A DNA stretch of 11,785 nt from positions 1-11,785 of the forward strand of contig JACCYK010000651.1 in NCBI GenBank assembly GCA_013696525.1, in the 5' to 3' direction. Made by a program: the position numbers and the translations under genes. Of this stretch, positions 1-6,374 are shown piece after piece. Position 1 is the first letter of the stretch; each line of letters begins with the position of its first letter. The stretch is from Chloroflexia bacterium. GTDB taxonomy: Bacteria; Chloroflexota; Chloroflexia; Thermomicrobiales; UBA6265. The notes beneath the pieces are model-generated. The model made no database searches. It was not told the origin of the DNA and saw nothing but the letters and a program-made list of their open reading frames with translations.

Positions 1-75
1 GAGCTGCTGCTGGCTCGCCTGTCGAAGACGCAGACAAACGACGAGTTCCTGGAGACGCTGAACAAGGACATTTAG
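1..75 (+). CDS. C-terminal fragment of an unidentified plus-strand protein
   Basis: An open frame enters from the left edge and ends at a TAG at 73-75, giving 24 residues that finish in DEFLETLNKDI. In 21 of the 24 sense codons the third base is G or C, the pattern expected of a real gene in this genome. The frame converges on the minus-strand gene ending at 125 and is followed by a GC hairpin. The fragment is polar and helix-prone, and it is too short to assign a family or function. It could be a chance open stretch, but the codon pattern and the following hairpin argue for the true end of a gene. Confidence 0.55.
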   Translation, partial: ELLLARLSKTQTNDEFLETLNKDI

Positions 76-106
76 CCTGAATCCGAGTGGTCGCGCTTCG
101 GCATTG

Positions 107-126
107 CCGCGGCCGCCGCGGTTTCT
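107..126 (+). terminator. Possible intrinsic terminator in the convergent junction
   Basis: A perfect 6-bp stem (CCGCGG at 107-112 and 116-121) encloses a 3-base loop, followed on the plus strand by TTTCT. It lies 31 bases after the plus-strand stop codon. The stem is very GC-rich but the T-run is short. On the minus strand the same hairpin has no following T-run, so it fits only the plus-strand gene. The T-run touches the last codon of the minus-strand gene. Confidence 0.35.
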
Positions 127-1051
127 ACGGCCCGACGTGGACCCGATCGGCCTCGATGAAGTCGTCCATGTCGTCACCCATGTAGACGTAGGTCTTGCCG
201 GGGTCGGTTGAAGCAGCGGCGTGGGCGCCGTCCTTGTCGATGGCAATGATGTTGACCTCGCTCCGGTACTCGTCGTCGAGCGCCTGCAGGTCCTCGACGG
301 CTTTGCGCAGCGCCTGATCGAGCGATAGCCCAAACCGCATGAAGGTGACGACGCTGTGCGCGGTGCAGAGGCGCTGCGCCATCTCGCCGCGGCCGGTGCA
401 GGCGGCGGCGCCCCACCGGTTGTCGGCGTAGTTGCCGGCGCCGATGATCGGCGAGTCACCCAGCCGGCCCGGGTACTTCCAGGCCCAGCCGGAGGTGCTG
501 ACGCCGCAGGCGATATCGCCGTGGCGGTCGCGGGCGATGAAGTTGACCGTGCCGTGATGGTCGTCCGCCAGCTCCGGGTCACGACTGAGACTGCCAACCA
601 GCTCGCGAACTTTCGCGATGTACGGATCGTGTCCGGCGGGCGGCGAATCGAGCCGCGATCGCCAGGTCCGCTCCGCGTCGGCGGAGAGTAGATCGACCGG
701 CCTCAGCTCGACTTCCGCCGCCAGCCGATTTGCGCCCTCGCCGACGATCAGGACATGCGGCAGCGATTCCATGACCTGCCGGGCGAGGGCGATTGCATCT
801 TGATGCCCCTGCAGCGCGCCCACCGCTCCCGTCGCCAGTTTCCTGCCGTCCATGATACTCGCGTCCAGCTCGACTTCACCGAGAAGGTTGGGCAAGCCGC
901 CGTAGCCGACTGAATGATCGTCGGGATTGGCCTCCACCAGCTCGATCCCGGCGATCACGGCGTCGATGGCGGAGCCGCCCTGGCGCAGCACCTCGATCGC
1001 GGCCCGGATCCCAACCTGGCCATTCGTGCTGGCAACGACGAGTCCGTTCAT
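125..1051 (-). CDS. Glycosylasparaginase / isoaspartyl peptidase family Ntn hydrolase
   Basis: This 308-residue protein belongs to the N4-(beta-N-acetylglucosaminyl)-L-asparaginase / plant-type asparaginase family. Members are made as inactive precursors that cleave themselves before a threonine, which becomes the catalytic N-terminus. The alpha part carries SVGYGGLPN near 47-55 and MDGRKLATGAVG near 67-78. The expected nucleophile is T168 in HHGTV. Downstream, GRLGDSPIIGAG (195-206) and CTGRGE (218-223) match the substrate-binding segments. The residue before the nucleophile is glycine, as in isoaspartyl aminopeptidases, rather than the aspartate of classical glycosylasparaginases. The exact substrate (GlcNAc-Asn, beta-aspartyl peptide or asparagine) is therefore open. 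No signal peptide is seen, so it is probably cytoplasmic. The ATG overlaps the stop of the upstream gene (ATGA, 1048-1051), with a good Shine-Dalgarno (GGGGAGG) just upstream. It is the last gene of the run. Confidence 0.88.
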   Translation of the reverse strand: MNGLVVASTNGQVGIRAAIEVLRQGGSAIDAVIAGIELVEANPDDHSVGYGGLPNLLGEVELDASIMDGRKLATGAVGALQGHQDAIALARQVMESLPHVLIVGEGANRLAAEVELRPVDLLSADAERTWRSRLDSPPAGHDPYIAKVRELVGSLSRDPELADDHHGTVNFIARDRHGDIACGVSTSGWAWKYPGRLGDSPIIGAGNYADNRWGAAACTGRGEMAQRLCTAHSVVTFMRFGLSLDQALRKAVEDLQALDDEYRSEVNIIAIDKDGAHAAASTDPGKTYVYMGDDMDDFIEADRVHVGP

Positions 1052-2106
1052 GGCGCACCCTCCCCTTCAACCTGGTACCTAAATTCGTTCAAAGCGCGGC
1101 TTACCTCATCCGTGTCAAACGTCGGCAGGTCTCCCACGGTCCCGTTATCGTGCAGGTGAATTCCCTTGGCGGACGGCAAGATTTGGCCGATGTCGTGGAC
1201 CGCGAAGCCGGCCGCTTCGGCCGCCGCAATTAGCTTGGAGACGGTCTCTGGCGCGGCGGTGGCGAGAAGACTGCCGGACCCGAGCATGCCCAACGGATCA
1301 AGCTCCAGGTAGCCGGCGACGGCGGTCGTCTCCGCCAATATGGGAATCGAGCGCGGATCGAGTCGTGCCCCGGCATTGGCGGCGGCGGCTATTTCGCGGA
1401 CCGCCATAGCCAGGCCGCCTTCCGTCACATCGTGCAAGGCGGTGATGCCGCCGGTTGCCAGGAGCGTTTGAGCGTCGTTTAACACCGAAATACCGGGGCT
1501 GTCCAGCAGCGCCCGCGCCCGGTCGCGCATCTCGCGGCCGATCCCGGCCTCCAGCAGGGAGCCGAGCTCGGTCGCCAGCAGGGCGGTCCCCTCGATCGCC
1601 AACGACTTGGTGAGCAGCAGGCGGTCGCCGGGCCGCGCTCCGCCCGGCCGGAGCAATCGTTCGGGCGTCGTTTCACCCAGCAAGCAGCCAACCAGGATCG
1701 TGCGGTCGAGGCCGGTGGTGACTTCGGTGTGGCCGCCAATGAGGGCAATGCCCCGCGCTTGACTGGCGAGGCGGAGCGCTTCGAATTGGGCGCTGACCTC
1801 GCCCGCGGTGATGCCCGCGGGCAGGAGCGCCGTCACCAGCATCCAGCGCGGCGTCGCGCCCAGACAGGCGAGGTCGTTCGCATTCACATCCACCAGGTAT
1901 GCCGCCGCGTTGTCGCTGGCAAAGGTGATCGGATCGGTTTTTACGACCAGGATGCGGTCGCCGACGGCAATGGCGGCGGCGTCGCGGCCAACCCCGGCGC
2001 CAACGATGACATCGGGATCCCCCGGGCCGAAGGTGGCCAGCAGTGGTCCGAGCAGCCCGGCCGGGAGCTTTCCAACTGGCAACCGCGTTGACGGATCGAA
2101 CGACAT
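1048..2106 (-). CDS. AIR synthase-related (PurM/HypE-like) ATP-binding protein
   Basis: The product is 352 residues from the preferred ATG at 2106; an in-frame ATG at 2139 would add 11 residues. It has the PurM/HypE/ThiL/SelD fold signatures. Numbered from the longer start, these are a GVGRDAAAI nucleotide-binding segment (49-57), KTDP (67-70), VDVNANDLACLGATP (83-97), GGHTEVT (135-141), the family hallmark HDVTEGGLA (236-244) and GSGSLLAT (287-294). The N-terminal LPVGKLP also resembles HypE-like proteins. True HypE ends in a PRxC-type tail whose cysteine is carbamoylated. This protein ends in VEGEGAP with no cysteine, and no other hyp gene is nearby. It is therefore better called an uncharacterised HypE-like paralogue that probably activates a substrate with ATP. 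It lies 48 bp after xseB and overlaps the following asparaginase gene by 4 bp, so the two are likely co-translated. Confidence 0.85.
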   Translation of the reverse strand: MSFDPSTRLPVGKLPAGLLGPLLATFGPGDPDVIVGAGVGRDAAAIAVGDRILVVKTDPITFASDNAAAYLVDVNANDLACLGATPRWMLVTALLPAGITAGEVSAQFEALRLASQARGIALIGGHTEVTTGLDRTILVGCLLGETTPERLLRPGGARPGDRLLLTKSLAIEGTALLATELGSLLEAGIGREMRDRARALLDSPGISVLNDAQTLLATGGITALHDVTEGGLAMAVREIAAAANAGARLDPRSIPILAETTAVAGYLELDPLGMLGSGSLLATAAPETVSKLIAAAEAAGFAVHDIGQILPSAKGIHLHDNGTVGDLPTFDTDEVSRALNEFRYQVEGEGAP

Positions 2107-2116
2107 CGGCGGTTGG

Positions 2117-2123
2117 CCACCTT
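2117..2123 (-). promoter_or_regulatory. Ribosome binding site supporting the 2106 start
   Basis: AAGGTGG lies 10 bases before the ATG at 2106. The alternative ATG at 2139 has no recognisable Shine-Dalgarno, and its 11 extra residues (GGQPP-type) do not resemble family N-termini. This decides for the shorter start. Confidence 0.5.
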
Positions 2124-2154
2124 GGTGCACGCTCAACATGCCGGGACGAGCGTT

Positions 2155-2451
2155 CTAGAGTCGAGATTGTTCAAAATCGTCGGCCAAGGGATCGTCGTCC
2201 GCGGCGGCACGAGCGGTGTCCTCGTCCAGCCGGCTGATCCGCAGCTCCGCCTCTTGCAAATACCGATCGCAGCGGGCGGCGAGGCGCATCCCCAGCTCGT
2301 AGCAGGCGAGCGCATCGGCCAACGGCAGGTGAGCGTCCTCGAGATGAGCGACGACGGTTTCCAGCGCGTCGTACACTTCTTCGAAAGAACCCTCGTCCAG
2401 GATTGATGACCACTGATCGTAGGTCGGTCTGTTGCCTGGCCCGTTCGTCAT
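2155..2451 (-). CDS. xseB: Exodeoxyribonuclease VII small subunit
   Basis: XseB is the small helical subunit of exonuclease VII, which digests single-stranded DNA into short oligonucleotides and acts in repair. The 98-residue product shows the whole family signature: SFEEVYDALETVVAHLE at about 22-38, then LPLADALACYELGMRLAARC (42-61) and a YLQEAELRISRLDE helix (64-77). It is slightly longer than usual, with an N-terminal extension of about 20 residues and an acidic tail (DDDPLADDFE) of unknown purpose. The ATG overlaps the xseA stop (ATGA, 2448-2451) with GAGG 7 bases upstream. This overlap fits the need to make the two subunits together, since XseA is toxic in E. coli when unbalanced. Confidence 0.95.
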   Translation of the reverse strand: MTNGPGNRPTYDQWSSILDEGSFEEVYDALETVVAHLEDAHLPLADALACYELGMRLAARCDRYLQEAELRISRLDEDTARAAADDDPLADDFEQSRL

Positions 2452-3683
2452 CGATACGCCTCGGCCGGGAGATAGGACGTGGCCGCCGTTGATTCGACCC
2501 GGCTCAACAGGGCGCCATCGGCGAGTTGGAGGTGGAGGACTTCACCAGGCGGCGCCTGGCTCCCGCGCGTCACCGGCTGCCCGGTAGTGGCGATCGAGAC
2601 CGCGGCGTAGCCGCGCGCCAGCACCCGGCGCGGATTGAGCGAGCGCAGCAGGTTGGTTTGGAGGGCGACCTTCCTCCGCGCCACGTCCACGGACCGTTCC
2701 TGGCCGCGGCGAGCACGCACATCAAGCTGTGACAAGGCTTGGCGGCGGGCCGCGACGACCTGTCCAGGACTGACGCGCTGCAAACTTCGCCGCAAATGGC
2801 GAAGCTCGGAGGCGTGATCGGCCACCGTCGCGGTCGCCAGGCGCCAAAGCTGCAGGCGCGACTCCTCGATCCGGAGGGAGAGCTCGGCCACTGACGGCGT
2901 GCTCAGTTCGGCCGCGACCGAGGGCGTCGGCGCCCGCCGGTCGGCGACAAGGTCGGCCAGGGTCCAGTCGGTCTCGTGGCCGATGCCGCTGATAACGGGG
3001 ACACGGCTGGCAAAGATGGCCCGCACGACCGATTCGTCGTTGAACGCCATCAGATCCTCGGCCGAGCCGCCGCCGCGGGCGACGATCACGACTTCGGCCC
3101 GACCGTCCATCTGGAGGGCGTCCAGCGCGGCGACGAGCGACGACGGCGCGCGATCACCCTGGACCTGAGCCGGTGCGAGCAGGAGGTGAGTCAGCGGGTA
3201 GCGGCGTCGGAGCACCTGTTGGATATCGTGCCAGACCGCGCCATCGGGTGAGGTGACGACGCCGATGTAGCGAGGGGCGAGGGGAAGCGGCCGCTTGCGA
3301 TCGTCGTCGAACAGACCTTCGGCGTCGAGCCGCTGGCGCAACCGTTCCAACTCCAGGGCCGTCAGCCCCTGTCCGGCTGGTTGAACGCTGTCAACATAGA
3401 GCTGGACGGCGCCGTCCCGCTCATAGATGGAGACGTTGCCGTGGGCGACGACGAGCTCGCCCTGGCCCGGGAGTGATCGTTGGCGCACCGCGTTGGTCCG
3501 AAACAGCACACACTTAAGCTGGGTGTCGCCGTCTTGAAGCGAGAAATAGACGTGCCCCGAGCGATGCTGGTACACCGACGATACCTCACCCTGGACCCAG
3601 ATATCGGCCAAAAGGTCGTCACTCTCGAGCAGGTTACGCACGTACGTGGAGAGCGTTTTGACCCCGACCAGCCGCCCGGTCAC
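2448..3683 (-). CDS. xseA: Exodeoxyribonuclease VII large subunit
   Basis: XseA is the catalytic subunit of exonuclease VII. The 411-residue product has an N-terminal OB fold (about 10-105, with IWVQGEVSS and GHVYFSLQD) that binds single-stranded DNA. The nuclease domain spans about 135-300 and carries the conserved GVVTSPDGAVWHDI (141-154), VARGGGSAEDL (201-211) and SGIGHETDWTLADLVAD (232-248). By alignment to the E. coli enzyme, D153, R203, H236 and D239 are the likely active-site residues. A long charged helical region follows, expected to be the XseB-binding coiled coil, and then the typical RGYAAV...LADG C-terminal segment. The start is GTG within GTGA, overlapping the accB stop (3680-3683), with GGAAG about 8 bases upstream. 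The length is close to the bacterial norm and no key residue is missing. Confidence 0.96.
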   Translation of the reverse strand: MTGRLVGVKTLSTYVRNLLESDDLLADIWVQGEVSSVYQHRSGHVYFSLQDGDTQLKCVLFRTNAVRQRSLPGQGELVVAHGNVSIYERDGAVQLYVDSVQPAGQGLTALELERLRQRLDAEGLFDDDRKRPLPLAPRYIGVVTSPDGAVWHDIQQVLRRRYPLTHLLLAPAQVQGDRAPSSLVAALDALQMDGRAEVVIVARGGGSAEDLMAFNDESVVRAIFASRVPVISGIGHETDWTLADLVADRRAPTPSVAAELSTPSVAELSLRIEESRLQLWRLATATVADHASELRHLRRSLQRVSPGQVVAARRQALSQLDVRARRGQERSVDVARRKVALQTNLLRSLNPRRVLARGYAAVSIATTGQPVTRGSQAPPGEVLHLQLADGALLSRVESTAATSYLPAEAYR

Positions 3684-4186
3684 GCGCCGCTTCCGGACGG
3701 CGCCAACAGGATCAGGGGAAAGCCATATTCGACCGCTTGCCCATTCTTGACGAGGATCGCGGCCACCTCGCCCGCTTGGTCGGCCACGATCTCGTTCATG
3801 ATCTTCATCGCTTCGATAATGCCGACCACCTGGCCGAGCGAAACCTGATCACCAACGTCGATCAATGGTGGGTCGTCGGGCGAGGCGGCGGCATAAAACG
3901 TGCCGATCATCGGCGCCGTGATGACGTGGTCGGCGGCAAGCTCGGGCGCCGCCGGCATGCTCAGCCCGACGCTCCGCACGGTTCTCTCAATGGTAGCGGC
4001 CCCGGTGGCCTTCCCCCGCAACCTGACCGATAGGGTGCCCACGTTGAGGTCGAGCTTCGAGAGGCCGCCGTCGCGCATGATGTCCACCAGCGAGCGAACC
4101 AGGCGTTCCACGCCCTCCGGTCCGCCCACCTCGGCAATATCGGTCAGCTGCCGGGCCCGCTCCGCCACGTCCTGTTCCGTCGCCAC
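3680..4186 (-). CDS. accB: Biotin carboxyl carrier protein of acetyl-CoA carboxylase
   Basis: BCCP carries the biotin that shuttles CO2 from biotin carboxylase to the carboxyltransferase in the first step of fatty acid synthesis. The 168-residue product has a helical N-terminal part (1-60, with LVRSLVDIMRDGGLSKLDL) and a linker poor in proline and alanine compared with enterobacterial BCCP. The biotinyl domain starts at about 88 (ITAPMIGTFY). The EAMKIMNEI motif puts biotin on K128. SPDDPPLIDVGDQV (102-115) contains the family's pre-biotin segment. The GTG start follows directly on the efp TGA with no spacing, and the stop overlaps xseA. Biotin carboxylase (accC), often the next gene, is absent and must be elsewhere. 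A BCCP for another biotin enzyme is possible, but the N-terminal domain favours acetyl-CoA carboxylase. Confidence 0.94.
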   Translation of the reverse strand: MATEQDVAERARQLTDIAEVGGPEGVERLVRSLVDIMRDGGLSKLDLNVGTLSVRLRGKATGAATIERTVRSVGLSMPAAPELAADHVITAPMIGTFYAAASPDDPPLIDVGDQVSLGQVVGIIEAMKIMNEIVADQAGEVAAILVKNGQAVEYGFPLILLAPSGSGA

Positions 4187-4747
4187 TCAGCTCACCCGCT
4201 CAAGGTAGTCGCCGGAGCGAGTATCGACCTTGACCATATCGCCGATGTTGACGAAGAGCGGGACGCTGACGACCAGCCCGGTTTCGAGCGTCGCCGGTTT
4301 GGTGGCGCCGCTGGCGGTGTCGCCCTTCAGGCCCGGATCGGTGTCGGTCACCGTCAGGTTCACGGCGGTCGGCAGCTCGATATCGATCGGTTCCTCATCG
4401 TAGGTCAGCAGGTCAACCACATCGTTCTCTTTGATGAACTTCGCGGTGTCGCCGACGGATCGGGCATCGAGCACCAACTGATCGAAGGTCTCGGTGTCCA
4501 TGAAGTGAAAGTGCTCCCCCTCCGGGTAGAGGTATTGGACATGCCGCCGTTCGAGGCGCACCGGATTAAATTTGGCGCCGGCCTGAACCGTTTGCTGCGT
4601 CAGCGAGCCGGTGCGGAGATCGCGCAGCGTCATTCGCAATTGAGCGGATCCGCGCCCCTGCTTGTTGTGCGAGAACTCGATCACCTTGACGAGTTTGCCA
4701 TCAATATCGAGCGTAATGCCTTTCCGAATGCCGCCGGTATCAATCAT
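4187..4747 (-). CDS. efp: Translation elongation factor P
   Basis: EF-P binds between the P and E sites and relieves ribosome stalling at polyproline stretches. The 186-residue product has the normal three-domain length: a KOW-like domain I (1-64), OB domain II (about 66-128) and OB domain III (about 130-186). The EF-P signature is seen as KPATLETGLVVSVPLFVNIG near the C-terminus. The domain I loop tip reads NKQGRGSAQ, so the residue equivalent to E. coli K34 is R32, and the usual proline before the glycine is Q30. Lysine-specific modification by EpmA is thus not expected. The loop also differs from the SGRN type rhamnosylated by EarP, and no modification gene is in the window. A strong Shine-Dalgarno in the 35-bp gap after the peptidase gene suggests higher translation than its neighbours. 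Confidence 0.97.
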   Translation of the reverse strand: MIDTGGIRKGITLDIDGKLVKVIEFSHNKQGRGSAQLRMTLRDLRTGSLTQQTVQAGAKFNPVRLERRHVQYLYPEGEHFHFMDTETFDQLVLDARSVGDTAKFIKENDVVDLLTYDEEPIDIELPTAVNLTVTDTDPGLKGDTASGATKPATLETGLVVSVPLFVNIGDMVKVDTRSGDYLERVS

Positions 4748-4757
4748 TGTTCGTATG

Positions 4758-4765
4758 CCTCCTTA
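4758..4765 (-). promoter_or_regulatory. Strong Shine-Dalgarno of efp
   Basis: TAAGGAGG, nearly a full match to the 16S anti-Shine-Dalgarno, lies 10 bases before the efp ATG. It is the best ribosome binding site among the junctions of this run. It sits in one of the few real gaps (4748-4782), consistent with independent high-level initiation of EF-P. Confidence 0.75.
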
Positions 4766-4782
4766 CGCCGCTCAGAACCGGG

Positions 4783-5877
4783 CTACCGTTCGTCAACCGA
4801 AAGATCGGTCTTCGGCGCACGCGTCAGTATTCGCAAGCCAGTCGCCTCGACGACGCCGACGTCCTCGATGCGAACCCCGCCCCACTCCGGAATATAGATC
4901 CCCGGTTCAATCGTGATCACCGCCCCGACCGGCACCATGCCCTCGTGCGTCTTGCCCATGGATGGCGCCTCATGGATGCGAATGCCGATCCCATGGCCGA
5001 GACCATGCACGAATTGCTCGTCATACCCGGCGTCAGCGATCACCGCGCGGGCCGTCTGGTCACTCTCGACCCCGGTCATGCCAGGACGAATCGCCGCGAT
5101 CGCCGCCGCGTTGGCGGCGAATACGACATTGTAGACCGCCCGCAGCGTGGGCGACGGCTCGCCGACCCAGATCGTCCGGGTAAGGTCGGACAGATAGCCG
5201 CGGGTGCGGACGCCCATGTCGATGATGACCGGCTCTCCGTCCACGATGGGCCGGTCCGTCGGCTCGTGGTGGGGATTCGCCGAGTTGGGACCGGCCGCCA
5301 CGATCGTCTCGAAGGCGTTGCCATCGCCGCCGCGCTCTCGCATCTCGCGGTCGATCCGCCAAGCTAGCTCCCGTTCGGTCGTGCCGGCTTCGAGGCCGCG
5401 GGCCGCCGCCGCGAAGACGTCATCGTTCAGCCGGATCGCCGCCGTGATCAGGTCGAGCTCCTGGTCGTCCTTGACCATGCGTAAGCCATCGAGGCTGTCG
5501 CCCAGCGGTTCCCAGGCCGGCGACCGCTCGCTGGACCGCAACGCATCGAAGCTGGCCACCGTCAGATCGGTATCCTCGAAGCCGACGGTCTTCCACCCGG
5601 CCGTACCGATCCGTTCCGCCAGCCAGGGCTCCCAGGGCCGTTCCCATTGCTCGACCCCGACCCCGGGCCGGACGGTCGCCGTCGCCCAGCCGGCATTGAC
5701 CGCGCTGGTGCAGACAATGATCGACGTGTCGTCCACCAGGACCGCGCCCGCCGACCCGACCGGACCATCCGCCGTGTACCCGCTCAGATAGAAGCGATTG
5801 GCTGGGCTGGTGATGACCGCCGCGTCCAAGCCACGTTTGGCCAGCACGGACCGCACCCGATCCAACCGATTGCTCAT
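4783..5877 (-). CDS. Xaa-Pro aminopeptidase/dipeptidase, M24 family
   Basis: This metallopeptidase of the pita-bread fold removes residues next to proline from peptides in the cytoplasm. The 364-residue product has the creatinase-like N-terminal domain (1-130, with [14 protein letters not shown]) and the M24 catalytic domain (about 140-355). The five dinuclear metal ligands are all present: D220 and D231 ([18 protein letters not shown]), H295 (HGLGHGIG), E324 (TIEPGIYIP) and E338 (RIEDVG). H204 and H302 fit the conserved substrate or proton-shuttle histidines. Length and motif spacing match bacterial PepP/PepQ-like proteins encoded next to efp. The sequence alone does not tell aminopeptidase P from prolidase, so no symbol is given. 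The ATG overlaps the aroQ stop (ATGA, 5874-5877), with a GAGGAAG ribosome site upstream. The link with EF-P, a proline-related factor, is a common neighbourhood. Confidence 0.95.
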   Translation of the reverse strand: MSNRLDRVRSVLAKRGLDAAVITSPANRFYLSGYTADGPVGSAGAVLVDDTSIIVCTSAVNAGWATATVRPGVGVEQWERPWEPWLAERIGTAGWKTVGFEDTDLTVASFDALRSSERSPAWEPLGDSLDGLRMVKDDQELDLITAAIRLNDDVFAAAARGLEAGTTERELAWRIDREMRERGGDGNAFETIVAAGPNSANPHHEPTDRPIVDGEPVIIDMGVRTRGYLSDLTRTIWVGEPSPTLRAVYNVVFAANAAAIAAIRPGMTGVESDQTARAVIADAGYDEQFVHGLGHGIGIRIHEAPSMGKTHEGMVPVGAVITIEPGIYIPEWGGVRIEDVGVVEATGLRILTRAPKTDLSVDER

Positions 5878-6374
5878 TGGTTGTCTTCCTCGCTGACCAC
5901 GTACTGTCGAATCGCGTAGTCGAGCGCCATCGCGTAGCCATCCTTACCAAAACCCGCGATCTGCCCGACCGCGATCGGCGCCACGACCGAGTGGTGGCGA
6001 AACTCCTCGCGGGCATGGACGTTGGAGAGATGGACCTCGATCACCGGCCGGGCCACCGCGGCGAGGGCATCGCGGAGGGCGATGCTGTAGTGGGTCAGGG
6101 CACCGGGGTTGATGACGATCGCCACCGAGCGCGGGCCATGCTCCTGGATCAGATCGACCAGCACCCCCTCGTGATTGGATTGGTGGATCACGAGTTCGAC
6201 CAGGGCGCCCGCCTGATCCGCTCGCTGCCGCAGAAGGGCATTGATCTCGGGCAGGGTGACCGAACCGTAGACTCCCGGCTCACGCGTGCCGAGGAGGTTC
6301 AGGTTTGGCCCGTGCAGCACCAGAATGGTCGAAGGTTCGGATGATGCGGCAGCCGCCGGAATGCGTTCGCTCAC
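5874..6374 (-). CDS. aroQ: 3-dehydroquinate dehydratase, type II
   Basis: AroQ removes water from 3-dehydroquinate to give 3-dehydroshikimate in the shikimate pathway to aromatic amino acids. The 166-residue product shows the flavodoxin-like dodecameric enzyme's motifs in order: [18 protein letters not shown] (20-37), QSNHEG (65-70), [17 protein letters not shown] (88-104), [18 protein letters not shown] (112-129) and GFGKDGY (141-147). Likely catalytic residues are R31 and Y36 in the flexible lid, N89, H95, H115 and R126. It is slightly longer than usual, with an Ala/Ser-rich N-terminal extension of about 15 residues. The GTG start immediately follows the uvrB TAA with no spacing and no clear Shine-Dalgarno, so initiation probably depends on ribosomes ending uvrB. 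The next in-frame start, GTG at codon 19, would cut into the first motif, so the upstream GTG is preferred. Confidence 0.96.
   Translation of the reverse strand: MSERIPAAAASSEPSTILVLHGPNLNLLGTREPGVYGSVTLPEINALLRQRADQAGALVELVIHQSNHEGVLVDLIQEHGPRSVAIVINPGALTHYSIALRDALAAVARPVIEVHLSNVHAREEFRHHSVVAPIAVGQIAGFGKDGYAMALDYAIRQYVVSEEDNQ

Noticed and set aside
1048..2106. Calling the AIR-synthase-like gene hypE
   Set aside because: The C-terminal cysteine tail needed for HypE function is missing and no other hydrogenase maturation gene is nearby.
2107..2139. An 11-residue longer start for the AIR-synthase-like protein
   Set aside because: The ATG at 2139 lacks a Shine-Dalgarno, while AAGGTGG precedes the ATG at 2106 and the family-like sequence begins after it. 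It is kept only as an alternative.
4770..4796. A promoter for efp using TTGACG at 4791-4796
   Set aside because: The -35-like hexamer is good, but the sequence 17 bases downstream (GAGCGG) is nothing like a -10 box.
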